The notes beneath the pieces were generated by a model, which was given only the letters and a program-made list of their open reading frames with translations, made no database searches and was not told where the DNA came from. Below are positions 53,273 through 62,056 of a stretch of 64,000 nt of DNA, piece after piece. Both the position numbers and the translations under genes were made by a program. Every line of letters starts with the position of its first letter. Positions within the stretch are counted from its first letter, which is position 1. The stretch comes from UBA7398 sp964632545 (lineage in GTDB: Bacteria; Actinomycetota; Actinomycetes; Nanopelagicales; Nanopelagicaceae): contig CAZWBQ010000007.1 in assembly GCA_964632545.1 (NCBI GenBank), positions 1 through 64,000 of the forward strand, read 5' to 3'.

Positions 53273-54028
53273 CTAGTGATCTTCTTTCATGCCTTCAGCA
53301 GCTGATTTCATGCGTGCGATCTTGTAAATTGTTAGACCAAATACGCATTTAGCTAATACGTCGGCAACTGTGTAACCAATCTGTCGATACATAAATGCAT
53401 CAGTTCCTTCTATTCCTAAAATTGGGAATAGGTAGGAGATTGGGTATACGCCCCAAGTTGCGATAAGCAACAGTCGCAAGCGACCAACAGTTGCTGCTAC
53501 GCCTTCAGGTTGACGTTCCAAAGATTTTCCAAGTTCAACGAATAGAACATAGAGAATGTAAAGGAACGGAATAGTGGAGAGAACTCCCCAAAGAATTTTA
53601 GTTCCATTTTCGGTTGCAATTTCACCAGGATAGCCAAGGGCAATCATGGCGGTTGCAGCTGGCACAAGTCGACCGATTAGTGACGATGCTGCAGCTTTGG
53701 CAAGTGCAAGTACGGCTACAACTTCAACTAGAAGAAGTGGCACTGTCAAAACCCAGTCAACGTAGCGGTAAGCCTCGTTGAATGTACCTTGAGCATTTCC
53801 AACTTTTACCATTCCTGCGGCACTTGAATCTACAAAAGAATTGAAGATTCGGAAGTAGTGGTATCCAGCGATGAAAGTAACCATCGATGACAGTACGAGT
53901 GCATTGCGATACTTAGGAAGTACTCGAGCCTGTGATACGAGTGTGTACACAGTGCAAGCGAGCATTGCAATTAATCCAAAGGAGAACATGTTATATAACG
54001 TGCTCCATTGTGTTGATGTAAGTTGCAT
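53273..54028 (-). CDS. Actinorhodopsin-type light-driven proton pump
   Basis: A 251-residue seven-helix retinal protein. The start is ATG 54028, preceded by GGAGG at nine bases; a longer open frame runs upstream but lacks this. The proton pump triad in helix C is Asp91, Thr95 and Glu102 (RYVDWVLTVPLLLVE), the retinal Schiff-base Lys is Lys227 (VADVLAKCVFG), and Leu99 at the spectral-tuning position suggests green absorption. His57 (GYHYF) corresponds to the His next to the acceptor. No retinal biosynthesis gene is seen in the window. Long leader (~105-bases) possible. Confidence 0.93.
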   Translation of the reverse strand: MQLTSTQWSTLYNMFSFGLIAMLACTVYTLVSQARVLPKYRNALVLSSMVTFIAGYHYFRIFNSFVDSSAAGMVKVGNAQGTFNEAYRYVDWVLTVPLLLVEVVAVLALAKAAASSLIGRLVPAATAMIALGYPGEIATENGTKILWGVLSTIPFLYILYVLFVELGKSLERQPEGVAATVGRLRLLLIATWGVYPISYLFPILGIEGTDAFMYRQIGYTVADVLAKCVFGLTIYKIARMKSAAEGMKEDH

Positions 54029-54139
54029 TCTTGATAGCCTCCATGGGGCGCTATGTTTCCGAACTCGGGCGAGGTCGGCCCTTAATCTTCGTAGACCCAT
54101 ATGTAGTCTGCGATGAAAAAGGTTGGTTAAATGCTCCCT

Positions 54140-54170
54140 TATATAGGCTAAATTGCAAGGTGAAACTCAA
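54140..54170 (-). promoter_or_regulatory. Possible rhodopsin promoter
   Basis: On the minus strand TTGAGT (54170-54165) and TATATA (54145-54140) are 19 bases apart, which would give a 5' leader of about 105 bases before the rhodopsin ATG. The rest of 54029-54251 holds no gene; the murI -10 (TAGGCT at 54240) is on the other strand. Confidence 0.35.
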
Positions 54171-54251
54171 TTACGAACCTTGAAAGCCAACTCAGATTTA
54201 TAACTATTTCATAACAAATTGAAAAATTAATAGAAAAGGTAGGCTACGCAC

Positions 54252-55049
54252 GTGCCTAATTCAGATGCCCCGATTGGAATTTTCGATTCCGGGGTAGGGG
54301 GTTTGACCGTAGCCCGTGCAGTTATAGACCAGTTGCCGAATGAATCAATCCTCTATGTTGGCGATACTGCCAGAACTCCATATGGACCAAGGCCGTTAGC
54401 TGAAGTTAGAACATTCGCTTTAGAAATCATGGATCAACTGGTGGCTGCCGGTGTTAAAGCAATTGTGATCGCATGTAACACTGCAAGCGCGGCGATGTTA
54501 CGCGATGCACGGGAACGCTATTCAATTCCAGTTATTGAAGTGATTCAGCCTGCAGTACGTCGCGCTGTCTCGGCTTCTCGCACCGGGAAAGTTGGCGTAA
54601 TTGGAACTCAGACCACGATCGAATCAAAAGCTTATGCAGATGCATTTGCAGCTGCCCCGCAACTTTCCATTACTTCAATTCCTTGCCCGCTATTTGTGGA
54701 ATTTGTGGAACGCGGTGAAACATCTGGGAGAGCAATTACAGATATTGCGACGAAATATTTAACTCCATTAGTTAAAGCCGATGTTGATACTTTAGTTTTA
54801 GGTTGTACCCATTACCCATTGTTAACTGGCGTTATTTCATATGTAATGGGTAATAACGTTACATTAGTATCTAGCGCAGAAGAGACTGCAAAAGATTTAT
54901 ATCGAGTCTTAGCTGAAAAAAATTTAATGAGGGCCACTGCAAGCAAGCCTGAGTATCAATTTATCGCAACCGGAAACGCCGAAAATTTTGCAACGCTCGC
55001 CCGTCGTTTTCTTGGGCCAGAAGTTGTAAATGTAAGAAGCAAGATTTAA
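54252..55049 (+). CDS. murI: Glutamate racemase
   Basis: A 265-residue racemase with IGIFDSGVGGLTVARAV, the two catalytic Cys in ACNTASA and GCTHYPLL. It gives D-Glu for peptidoglycan. GTG 54252 follows TAGGCT by six bases. The murI-rph-rdgB order is common in actinobacteria. Confidence 0.94.
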   Translation: MPNSDAPIGIFDSGVGGLTVARAVIDQLPNESILYVGDTARTPYGPRPLAEVRTFALEIMDQLVAAGVKAIVIACNTASAAMLRDARERYSIPVIEVIQPAVRRAVSASRTGKVGVIGTQTTIESKAYADAFAAAPQLSITSIPCPLFVEFVERGETSGRAITDIATKYLTPLVKADVDTLVLGCTHYPLLTGVISYVMGNNVTLVSSAEETAKDLYRVLAEKNLMRATASKPEYQFIATGNAENFATLARRFLGPEVVNVRSKI

Positions 55050-55066
55050 AAACTAAGGGAGTAACA

Positions 55067-55816
55067 TTGAATTCAAATATTTCACGAATTGGTATTGAAC
55101 GTGTCGATGGTCGCAAACCGGATCAATTACGGAAAATTAAATTTACGCGCGGTTGGTTAGATCACGCTGAAGGTTCGGTTTTAGTTGAATTCGGTAACAC
55201 TAGAGTTCTCTGCGCTGCTTCCTTCACTCCGGGGGTGCCAAGATGGTTAGTTGGAAAAGGTAAAGGTTGGGTTACATCTGAATACTCAATGTTGCCGCGG
55301 GCAACTCATTCCCGCTCCGACCGTGAAAGCGTAAAAGGTAAATTAGGTGGACGCACTCAAGAAATTTCCCGATTAATCGGACGTTCGCTGCGCGCGGTAG
55401 TAGATATGCAAGCGCTAGGTGAGAACACCATTGTTTTGGATTGCGATGTATTGCAAGCAGATGGTGGAACTCGAACTGCTGCAATTACTGGCGCATATGT
55501 TGCCTTAGCTGATGCAATTTCTTGGGCCAAAGAAAAAGGTCATGTACCGCTAAATTCACAACCACTAAAAGGTTCAGTTGCCGCTGTAAGCGTTGGCGTT
55601 ATTAATGGAACTCCAATGTTAGATCTTTGTTATGACGAAGATGTAACAGCAGAGACTGATATGAACGTTGTATGTATGGGGGATGGCACATTTATTGAAG
55701 TTCAAGGCACTGCAGAAGGCGCTCCGTTTAATCGCGCACAATTGGATAAGTTATTAGATCTTGCAGTTGCAGGTTGCGGCACGCTAACCCAAATGCAGAT
55801 GGATGCGCTGAAGTAA
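55067..55816 (+). CDS. rph: Ribonuclease PH
   Basis: A 249-residue phosphorolytic exoribonuclease: GSVLVEFGNTRVLCAASF, REISRLIGRSLRAVVD and LDCDVLQADGGTRTAAITGA. It trims 3' ends of tRNA precursors. TTG start at 55067 with GGGAG before. rdgB starts directly after. Confidence 0.93.
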   Translation: MNSNISRIGIERVDGRKPDQLRKIKFTRGWLDHAEGSVLVEFGNTRVLCAASFTPGVPRWLVGKGKGWVTSEYSMLPRATHSRSDRESVKGKLGGRTQEISRLIGRSLRAVVDMQALGENTIVLDCDVLQADGGTRTAAITGAYVALADAISWAKEKGHVPLNSQPLKGSVAAVSVGVINGTPMLDLCYDEDVTAETDMNVVCMGDGTFIEVQGTAEGAPFNRAQLDKLLDLAVAGCGTLTQMQMDALK

Positions 55817-56416
55817 TTGAAATTAGTTATTGCATCGCGCAATAAAGGCAAGATTGAAGAGCTTGCGCGAATTCTTGCAATTGTTGCGCCAACCGTAGAA
55901 TTAATTGGTAGTGACCAATTTCCAGAGTTATCAGATGTCGAAGAAACCGGCGATACTTTTGAAGCGAACGCGTTATTGAAGGCGCGCACGATTTGTCGCG
56001 AAACCGGACTCCCAGCAATAGCGGATGACAGCGGACTATGCGTTGATGCCTTAAATGGTGCGCCAGGGATTTATTCAGCACGTTGGTCCGGTGTGCATGG
56101 CGATGATCGGGCAAACCTTGAAAAAGTTTTAGCGCAAATGAAAGATGTAGAGCATAAGAATCGCGGAGCTGCATTTAAATGTGTAGTTGCATTGGTATTG
56201 CCGAACGGTCAAGAAGCTACTCGGGAAGGTGAAATTCGAGGTGAAATTCGTAGGGCTCCAGAAGGTAGTGGTGGATTTGGGTATGACCCAATATTTCAAC
56301 CAACTGGATTTCAGGTAACAATGGCGGAATTATCTGCAGTTGCGAAGGATGAAATCAGCCATCGTGGGAAATCACTACGAGCAATCGCCCCTGAAGTAGC
56401 CCGGTTATTGACTTGA
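55817..56416 (+). CDS. rdgB: XTP/dITP diphosphatase
   Basis: A 199-residue Ham1-like pyrophosphatase: SRNKGKIEELA, ADDSGLCVDAL and GSGGFGYDPIF. It removes inosine and xanthosine triphosphates. TTG start directly after the rph stop. Confidence 0.93.
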   Translation: MKLVIASRNKGKIEELARILAIVAPTVELIGSDQFPELSDVEETGDTFEANALLKARTICRETGLPAIADDSGLCVDALNGAPGIYSARWSGVHGDDRANLEKVLAQMKDVEHKNRGAAFKCVVALVLPNGQEATREGEIRGEIRRAPEGSGGFGYDPIFQPTGFQVTMAELSAVAKDEISHRGKSLRAIAPEVARLLT

Positions 56417-56510
56417 TTTCGCTGGCATAAGTAATGCCCTGCGGTATCCTTTAGCCATAAATCAACGACTACCTGCGTTGATTACTCGAAACGAATTCAG
56501 GGAGTAAATA

Positions 56511-57287
56511 GTGGCCGCAAAGAAGAAGGCAGCAAAGAAAGCTCCAGCTAAAAAAGCTGCAAAGCGTCCGGCGAAAAAATCGTCCGCAAAAAAATCTTCA
56601 GCTAAGAAGGCTGTGAAGCGTCCAGCTAAGAAAGCTGCGAAGAAAGCAGTTAAGAAGTCAGCAAAGAAAACCACAAAAAGAGTTGCAAAGAAATCCGCTA
56701 AACGTGGTTCCGATGCTGCAAAAATTGTTATTCCACCAGTTCCAAGTCGCTCATCGTCACCAACAGTTGTTTCAACAACGCCAAAAGCATCGACAACTTC
56801 TGCAGCTAAGGCTGCACCTGCAGCTCCAGCAAAAAAGAGTTCAAGTCGCGTAACACTTTTGGTACTTCTTGGAATTTTGATTCTTGGTTTAATAGTTTCG
56901 AATCGAAATAAGTCTTCTGACGATGCTGCACCAACTCCAACCGAATCAGCAACAATTTCGGAATCACCAACCCCAGAAGCATCTGCATCAGCGCTCGCTG
57001 CTCACGAAGCGCCACTCGGATTCGTTGCAATTACTAATGCATCAGGTGGCGTAACACTTCGCTGGAAGACGCCAGCTGCTGCTGAAGGAATTACTGGATA
57101 TAACATTTCAGTTTCCTATAATGCTAAAGATTTCACGTTGGTTTCAACTGTTCCAGCAAATCAGTTAAACCTTGATGTCGCTAAAACTGGCGATCAAGGT
57201 GGAACACAATTTTTAATCCAAACTGTTTATTCAGATGGCCAAACAGTTGACGGTAAGAAGTTCTCGTTAGCAGGCAAGTACGCATAA
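56511..57287 (+). CDS. Membrane protein with histone-H1-like Lys/Ala tail and FN3-like domain
   Basis: A 258-residue protein with three parts: residues 1-66 are a repeat of KKAAK, AKKS, KRPAKK units with no acidic residue, like bacterial H1-type tails; 67-113 is a Ser/Pro/Thr linker; 114-130 is one hydrophobic helix (VTLLVLLGILILGLIVS); 167-258 looks like an FN3 domain (VTLRWKTPAAAEGITGYNISVSY). By the positive-inside rule the tail is cytoplasmic and the FN3 part outside. GGGAG precedes GTG 56511; a 7-base-pair hairpin is in the leader (56461-56482). No known homologue recognised; a nucleoid tether to the membrane is one possibility. Confidence 0.8.
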   Translation: MAAKKKAAKKAPAKKAAKRPAKKSSAKKSSAKKAVKRPAKKAAKKAVKKSAKKTTKRVAKKSAKRGSDAAKIVIPPVPSRSSSPTVVSTTPKASTTSAAKAAPAAPAKKSSSRVTLLVLLGILILGLIVSNRNKSSDDAAPTPTESATISESPTPEASASALAAHEAPLGFVAITNASGGVTLRWKTPAAAEGITGYNISVSYNAKDFTLVSTVPANQLNLDVAKTGDQGGTQFLIQTVYSDGQTVDGKKFSLAGKYA

Positions 57288-57300
57288 CTAGTTATTTAAA

Positions 57301-57330
57301 AGCCCTCCTAAACTTTAGGAGGGCTTTTTT
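57301..57330. terminator. Bidirectional intrinsic terminator
   Basis: AGCCCTCCTA (57301-57310) pairs with TAGGAGGGCT (57316-57325) around AACTT, with T5 after and A4 before. It lies between the H1-like gene and the convergent acyltransferase. Confidence 0.94.
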
Positions 57331-57332
57331 AT

Positions 57333-59111
57333 TTAATTTAATTTCTCCAAAATTGCTGAAACATAGGCGTTCGCGCCTAACGGATTTAAATGTACGCCAT
57401 CGGTTGCAAAGAATTCTGGATGATTTTTGGAGATATCTTCCCAATCGATCAAAGTGGTATTTGGATATCTCGGTAAAACGGCACGAACAATTTCATTATT
57501 TTTAGATCGCCAAGGTCGTGGGACGGCAGTATTTATCACAATTATTTTTGGTTGGTTTTTAACGATTTCCATTAGCTCTACAAAAGTAGCTTCGGAAATC
57601 TGGTTATTGTTTCCAACATCAAAAATAACAATTGAATTTGGAGCATGGATTTGATCATTTGCAGTAACTTGGATCAGTTCAGGAAGTTGCCGACCCACTC
57701 GTGCATTGATTAATTCGATGTGATGATATTTTTCGAGTGCGCTTCTAATTCCAAGAATTACCGAATCACCAGTAACCCATAATCCCGGCTCAGTTGTTGG
57801 CGCAGTGGGAGCTTGGTTTATTTCTGAAAGTGCTTGCGCTCTTTTTGTTTCCTTAATGGCGCGAGCATCCGCAACCGAAAGTGCGTTTAATGAAATAGCA
57901 GTTGCTGCAGCAAAAATTGAAATGGAAGTAATTAGAACTGTTAAGCGTTGACGTAAACGAACATCCGGTGTGCGATATTTCATACCGCGGAACCAAAGTT
58001 CAACATTTCCACGACGCACTGGAATTTCAATCCAGCGAAGTGAAATATCGGCTAGCGCAAAAACAATTAGAATTCGGAGTGTATAAAGCGCCCATGGTTT
58101 ACCAGCGAGATCGATAGATGGGCGAGTTACTTGAAAAATTACCCAGTGCCAAAGATAAATTCCATAAGAACGTTCGCCAATCCATAGGAACGGTCGATAA
58201 CTTAAAATTGGCGCGAATCTTGATGCGGGATGAACTACCGACATCAAGGTGGCGCAGCCAAATAACCCGGCAAGTGGGAAAGCTAATTTGTAAAGAGTAG
58301 GGTCACTTTCATTAATGAAGAGAAATGTTGAGAGCAAGCCTAAAAAGCCAACTACGCCGACGCCATCAACAAAATCTTGCGCTCGTTTTGAAATTACTTT
58401 ACTTAAGTTCTGTGGGATCCAACTTACTGCAAGCGCTGAGCCTAAAAATAGTCCAAGGCTATGGGTATCAGTTCCAAAATAAACATGGCTAACGCTGCCT
58501 TGGGATTGATTATCAATCTTTAAGGAGTAGAGAAAAAGTGCAACACCAGAAGCTCCAGCAGCAATCAAAGAAACAATTGGAATGTTCTTCTTGCCAAAGT
58601 ATTTCAATATAAATAACAGCACTAAGGGCCAGATTAAATAGAATTGTGCTTCCACACCAAGCGACCAGGTATGTTGCAATAGCGGTGGTCTACCAATGCT
58701 TTCAAAATAATCCTGTTCTCTAGAAACTAAAGACCAGTTCATCGAGCCAGTAAATACATATGGCAAATCACTTAAAAATCTGCGAACAGTTTCAGGTGCC
58801 CAAACTCCAATGAACATTGCGGTGATAGTCACCATAAAAACCAAAGCCGGAACTAACCTGCGCAACCGATTGAAATAAAAAGCACGTAAATCTAACGCGC
58901 TAGAACGATCAATTGAATCTAAAATTAGCCTGGTAATAACATAACCCGAAATTACAAAAAATAAGTCAACGCCTAAGAAACCACCGGGGATCCAAGAAAT
59001 TCCTAAGTGATAAAGTAAAACTGCGATAACTGCTACTGCGCGCAAACCATCAATTGGAGCTATATATAACGGTTCATTGCGCGGCTTCAATTCAGAATTT
59101 TTATTAGTCAT
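57333..59111 (-). CDS. Acyltransferase 3 with SGNH domain (OafA-like)
   Basis: A 592-residue protein. First ~390 residues hold an acyltransferase-3 domain with about ten hydrophobic helices (GLRAVAVIAVLLYHLG at the N terminus, with the catalytic His in LYHLG; LQHTWSLGVEAQFYLIWP). After it is an SGNH-like domain with GDSVILGIRS and DGVHLNPLGANAY. Such proteins O-acetylate cell-wall polysaccharides. The target is unknown. Confidence 0.88.
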   Translation of the reverse strand: MTNKNSELKPRNEPLYIAPIDGLRAVAVIAVLLYHLGISWIPGGFLGVDLFFVISGYVITRLILDSIDRSSALDLRAFYFNRLRRLVPALVFMVTITAMFIGVWAPETVRRFLSDLPYVFTGSMNWSLVSREQDYFESIGRPPLLQHTWSLGVEAQFYLIWPLVLLFILKYFGKKNIPIVSLIAAGASGVALFLYSLKIDNQSQGSVSHVYFGTDTHSLGLFLGSALAVSWIPQNLSKVISKRAQDFVDGVGVVGFLGLLSTFLFINESDPTLYKLAFPLAGLFGCATLMSVVHPASRFAPILSYRPFLWIGERSYGIYLWHWVIFQVTRPSIDLAGKPWALYTLRILIVFALADISLRWIEIPVRRGNVELWFRGMKYRTPDVRLRQRLTVLITSISIFAAATAISLNALSVADARAIKETKRAQALSEINQAPTAPTTEPGLWVTGDSVILGIRSALEKYHHIELINARVGRQLPELIQVTANDQIHAPNSIVIFDVGNNNQISEATFVELMEIVKNQPKIIVINTAVPRPWRSKNNEIVRAVLPRYPNTTLIDWEDISKNHPEFFATDGVHLNPLGANAYVSAILEKLN

Positions 59112-59139
59112 TTGAGTTTTCTAATTATTGCGGTGTTAG

Positions 59140-59988
59140 TTAGCGTTTTTTCTTGATGACTTTCTTGCCAGTTTTGCTGGCCGCAACTCGCTTTGTCACT
59201 TTCTTAATTGCTGGTTTGCCACTTTGCGCACCTTCATTTTTCACTAAGGCAATGCGGTTCTGTACTTTGGCATCACCTTGTGGAGTGCCATCAGGGTTTA
59301 TCGCCGCATGTACCGCTTTCTGAAGTTCAGCTAACCGATTAAATGCGCTCTCAAGTCGATTACGCGATTGCGAGATCGCGCTCTCAGCGGCATCAAGTGA
59401 TTGCGTTTGAATTCGATATAGCCGCTCTGCTTCTGAAATTACGCCACTTAACCATTGGCGATATTCAGCAACTTCGGTAGTTGCATCAAGCACTAGTCGC
59501 TCTGCATCTCGTTTTGCAGTTGAAGTGATAGCAGAACCCTCACGTTTTTTACTCGTAATAAGTTCTTCCGCTTCGGATTCTGCATTTGAAATTAAATCAG
59601 CGGCATCTGATTCAGCCGCTTCAATATATTTTCGGCCACGGGATTCTGCTTGCGAGAGCGTTGATTTAGCTTTTGCTTCAGCAGCTTCCAAAGCGCTCCG
59701 TGCACTTCGTTGGCTTTCAGATAGAACTTTTTCTGCAGTTGCAGAAGCTTTTGATTCACGTTGTTGCGCAGTCTTAATAATCGACATTGCAGTTTCAGTT
59801 GCAAGAATTTCAAACTCTTCTTTTGAAAGCGCAGTAATGTCGCGGCGAGATCGGAGATCGTTAAGTTGCGATTCAAGTTCGCGGATGCGTTCAATTGCGT
59901 TGGTGGTGGGCGCGCCAGAGTTAGAAGTTACTTGCGTTTTATCTTCTCCCTTAAAACCAACCCAGGATAGGAAGTTCTTGTCGCTCAT
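59140..59988 (-). CDS. Coiled-coil protein with basic tail, DivIVA-like in build
   Basis: A 282-residue protein, largely alpha-helical: from about 30 to 225 a heptad-like coiled coil rich in Ala/Glu/Ser (LEAAEAKAKSTLSQAESRG), then a Lys-rich end (KKVTKRVAASKTGKKVIKKKR is split between 262 and 282). No family recognised; the pattern is like DivIVA or Wag31-associated scaffolds, but no DivIVA N-terminal motif is found. It follows no operon. Confidence 0.6.
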   Translation of the reverse strand: MSDKNFLSWVGFKGEDKTQVTSNSGAPTTNAIERIRELESQLNDLRSRRDITALSKEEFEILATETAMSIIKTAQQRESKASATAEKVLSESQRSARSALEAAEAKAKSTLSQAESRGRKYIEAAESDAADLISNAESEAEELITSKKREGSAITSTAKRDAERLVLDATTEVAEYRQWLSGVISEAERLYRIQTQSLDAAESAISQSRNRLESAFNRLAELQKAVHAAINPDGTPQGDAKVQNRIALVKNEGAQSGKPAIKKVTKRVAASKTGKKVIKKKR

Positions 59989-60151
59989 CGCAGCCTCTTC
60001 TCAATTCAACTTAAAATCCACACCAGATCGGTGGTGCGGATGGGAATCTTCCCACGAAGTGAGCGCTCCTGAAAATAGCCCTTGGACTACCCCCTTTTTA
60101 GGCTGGTGGGTGCGGCTTTCACACTTCGAATTGGGCTGGTAGACATAGCGC

Positions 60152-61804
60152 ATGACAAATCACCGCTCGCCAATATTTGAATTATCCGATACCTACATAA
60201 CCGAATCTGCCGCCTTATCTCCGATGGGAAGTACCTACTTAGGTATACCTGGACAAGATCATTTACTAGATGACTTCTCAATTGCCGGTGCGGCGAAGAG
60301 CGCAGATTTAGTTCGTGCAACTTTAGTTAAGTTAAAAGCGCTAACTCCAATTGATGAGATCGATCGAATTTCTAAAGCGGTAATGATTGAGCGCTTGGAA
60401 TCTGGGTTAGAGCTCCATGATTCACAAGAGTCTCATATTCTTTGGAACGTTTTAACTTCACCACCATCAAACATTCGCCAAATTTTCGAAATGATGGCGC
60501 ATGAGAGTGCAGCAGATTTTAAAAACATTGCAGCGCGACTAAGCGCGGTTGACGGTGCACATAAATCTTGGATTTCGTGCATCTCTGAAATGGCAAAACA
60601 GGGCAAGACCACGCCACAACGACAAGTCCGCGGCGTAATCGCACAACTAAATGGCTATGCAAATGGTGGTTATTCGAATTTTGCAAAAGGCGTTGATCCA
60701 GCAGGCAACTACCCAGAGGTACATGCTGCTGCCAAAAGCGCAGAAGCATCAGCTGCAGCTACTGCTAAATACTTAGAAGATGAATACTTAGCAAACGCAA
60801 ATCCAAATGATGCCTTTGGTGCAGATCGATATGCAAAATGGGCGCGCTACTTCACTGGTGCAAAGTTGGATATCAAAGCCACTTACGATTGGGGAGTCGC
60901 TAATTTAGCTGAGATAAATAAGCGAATGTGGGAGATAGCGCCTCTCATAAAACCAGGCGCTAAAACGCTACGTGAAGTTGCCGATCACTTGGATCACGAT
61001 CCTAAATATATTATTAAAGGTAAAGCTGAAATCATTAAAAAATTAAAAGAATTTACCGAAGCTGCCGTAAAACAAATGGACGGTACTCATTTTACGATTG
61101 ATGATCGGATTAAGTTCTGTGATGCACGTATTGCGCCAGAAGGCAGCGCATCGGCACCTTATTACCAACCACCAAGCGAAGATTTATCTCGACCAGGTAC
61201 AACTTGGTTGCCTGCGCTAGGTAAAGATGAATTTAATTGGTGGCATCTTGCATCCACTTGGTATCACGAAGCGGTACCTGGACATCATTTGCAATGCGCA
61301 ACTGTTGCCCTTGAACAAGATCGCTTAAGTCGATTCCAGCGAACAGAAGCTTGGTGCAGTGGATACGGCGAAGGTTGGGCGTTGTACGCCGAACGATTCA
61401 TGAATGAACTTGGTGCATTTGATGAACCAGGAATTGAAATGGGTTATCTCTCAGCACAAGCTCTGCGCGCTGCTCGAATAGTTGTTGATATCGGAATGCA
61501 CCTTGGTTATAAGGACTTCGATGGCAATGTTTGGAATGCGCAATCAGGTAAAGCTTTATTAAGCAATCAAGCTTTATTAGATGATGCTCACTCAACTAGC
61601 GAAATTGATCGCTATTTAGGTTGGCCCGGCCAAGCTATTTCTTACAAAGTTGGCGAGCGAGTTTGGATGAAAACTCGCGAAGATGCCAAAGCGCGACTTG
61701 GCTCAAACTTTGATTTAAAGAAATACCATTCTTATGCGCTAGCTATGGGTCCAATGGGTCTTGATCCATTTGAAACCGAAATGGCTAATTGGGATGGAAA
61801 ATAA
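60152..61804 (+). CDS. DUF885 family metallopeptidase-like protein
   Basis: A 550-residue protein of the DUF885 family. HExxH in the form YHEAVPGHHLQ lies near residue 371, with the third ligand Glu in CSGYGEGWALYAE. No signal peptide; it may be a cytoplasmic carboxypeptidase-like enzyme. TAGACA just before the ATG is a weak -10. The function is not established. Confidence 0.85.
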   Translation: MTNHRSPIFELSDTYITESAALSPMGSTYLGIPGQDHLLDDFSIAGAAKSADLVRATLVKLKALTPIDEIDRISKAVMIERLESGLELHDSQESHILWNVLTSPPSNIRQIFEMMAHESAADFKNIAARLSAVDGAHKSWISCISEMAKQGKTTPQRQVRGVIAQLNGYANGGYSNFAKGVDPAGNYPEVHAAAKSAEASAAATAKYLEDEYLANANPNDAFGADRYAKWARYFTGAKLDIKATYDWGVANLAEINKRMWEIAPLIKPGAKTLREVADHLDHDPKYIIKGKAEIIKKLKEFTEAAVKQMDGTHFTIDDRIKFCDARIAPEGSASAPYYQPPSEDLSRPGTTWLPALGKDEFNWWHLASTWYHEAVPGHHLQCATVALEQDRLSRFQRTEAWCSGYGEGWALYAERFMNELGAFDEPGIEMGYLSAQALRAARIVVDIGMHLGYKDFDGNVWNAQSGKALLSNQALLDDAHSTSEIDRYLGWPGQAISYKVGERVWMKTREDAKARLGSNFDLKKYHSYALAMGPMGLDPFETEMANWDGK

Positions 61805-61842
61805 TTAACTTCAGAAATTTGTTAATTAAATATACGTAAACA

Positions 61843-61926
61843 TGGTGCGGGAGGCGGGACTTGAACCCGCACGTCCGAAGACACAGGTTCCTAAGACCTG
61901 CGTGTCTGCCATTTCACCACTCCCGC
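61843..61926 (-). tRNA. tRNA-Leu (TAG anticodon)
   Basis: An 84-base tRNA on the minus strand. The acceptor GCGGGAG pairs with CTCCCGC, CCA encoded; the anticodon loop CTTAGGA in CAGGT/ACCTG gives TAG, which reads CUA/CUN. A long variable arm is present, as for Leu. T loop GGTTCAAGTCC. Confidence 0.95.
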
Positions 61927-62056
61927 GTAAACCAAGAACTTATGCAGTGGCTAGAGGAGAAGATTAGAGCGAAAAAGCGTTATCTCCCAATCCGATATCG
62001 CGCTCCAAGCGAAAGGTAGAAGCGAAGTGAGCGCGTGGAACGGTAGCCTTGCCTAG

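Noticed and set aside
53273..54100. Longer rhodopsin beginning at 54100
   Set aside because: The extra 24 residues are very basic and precede helix A; GGAGG sits just before the ATG at 54028, so the shorter form is more likely.
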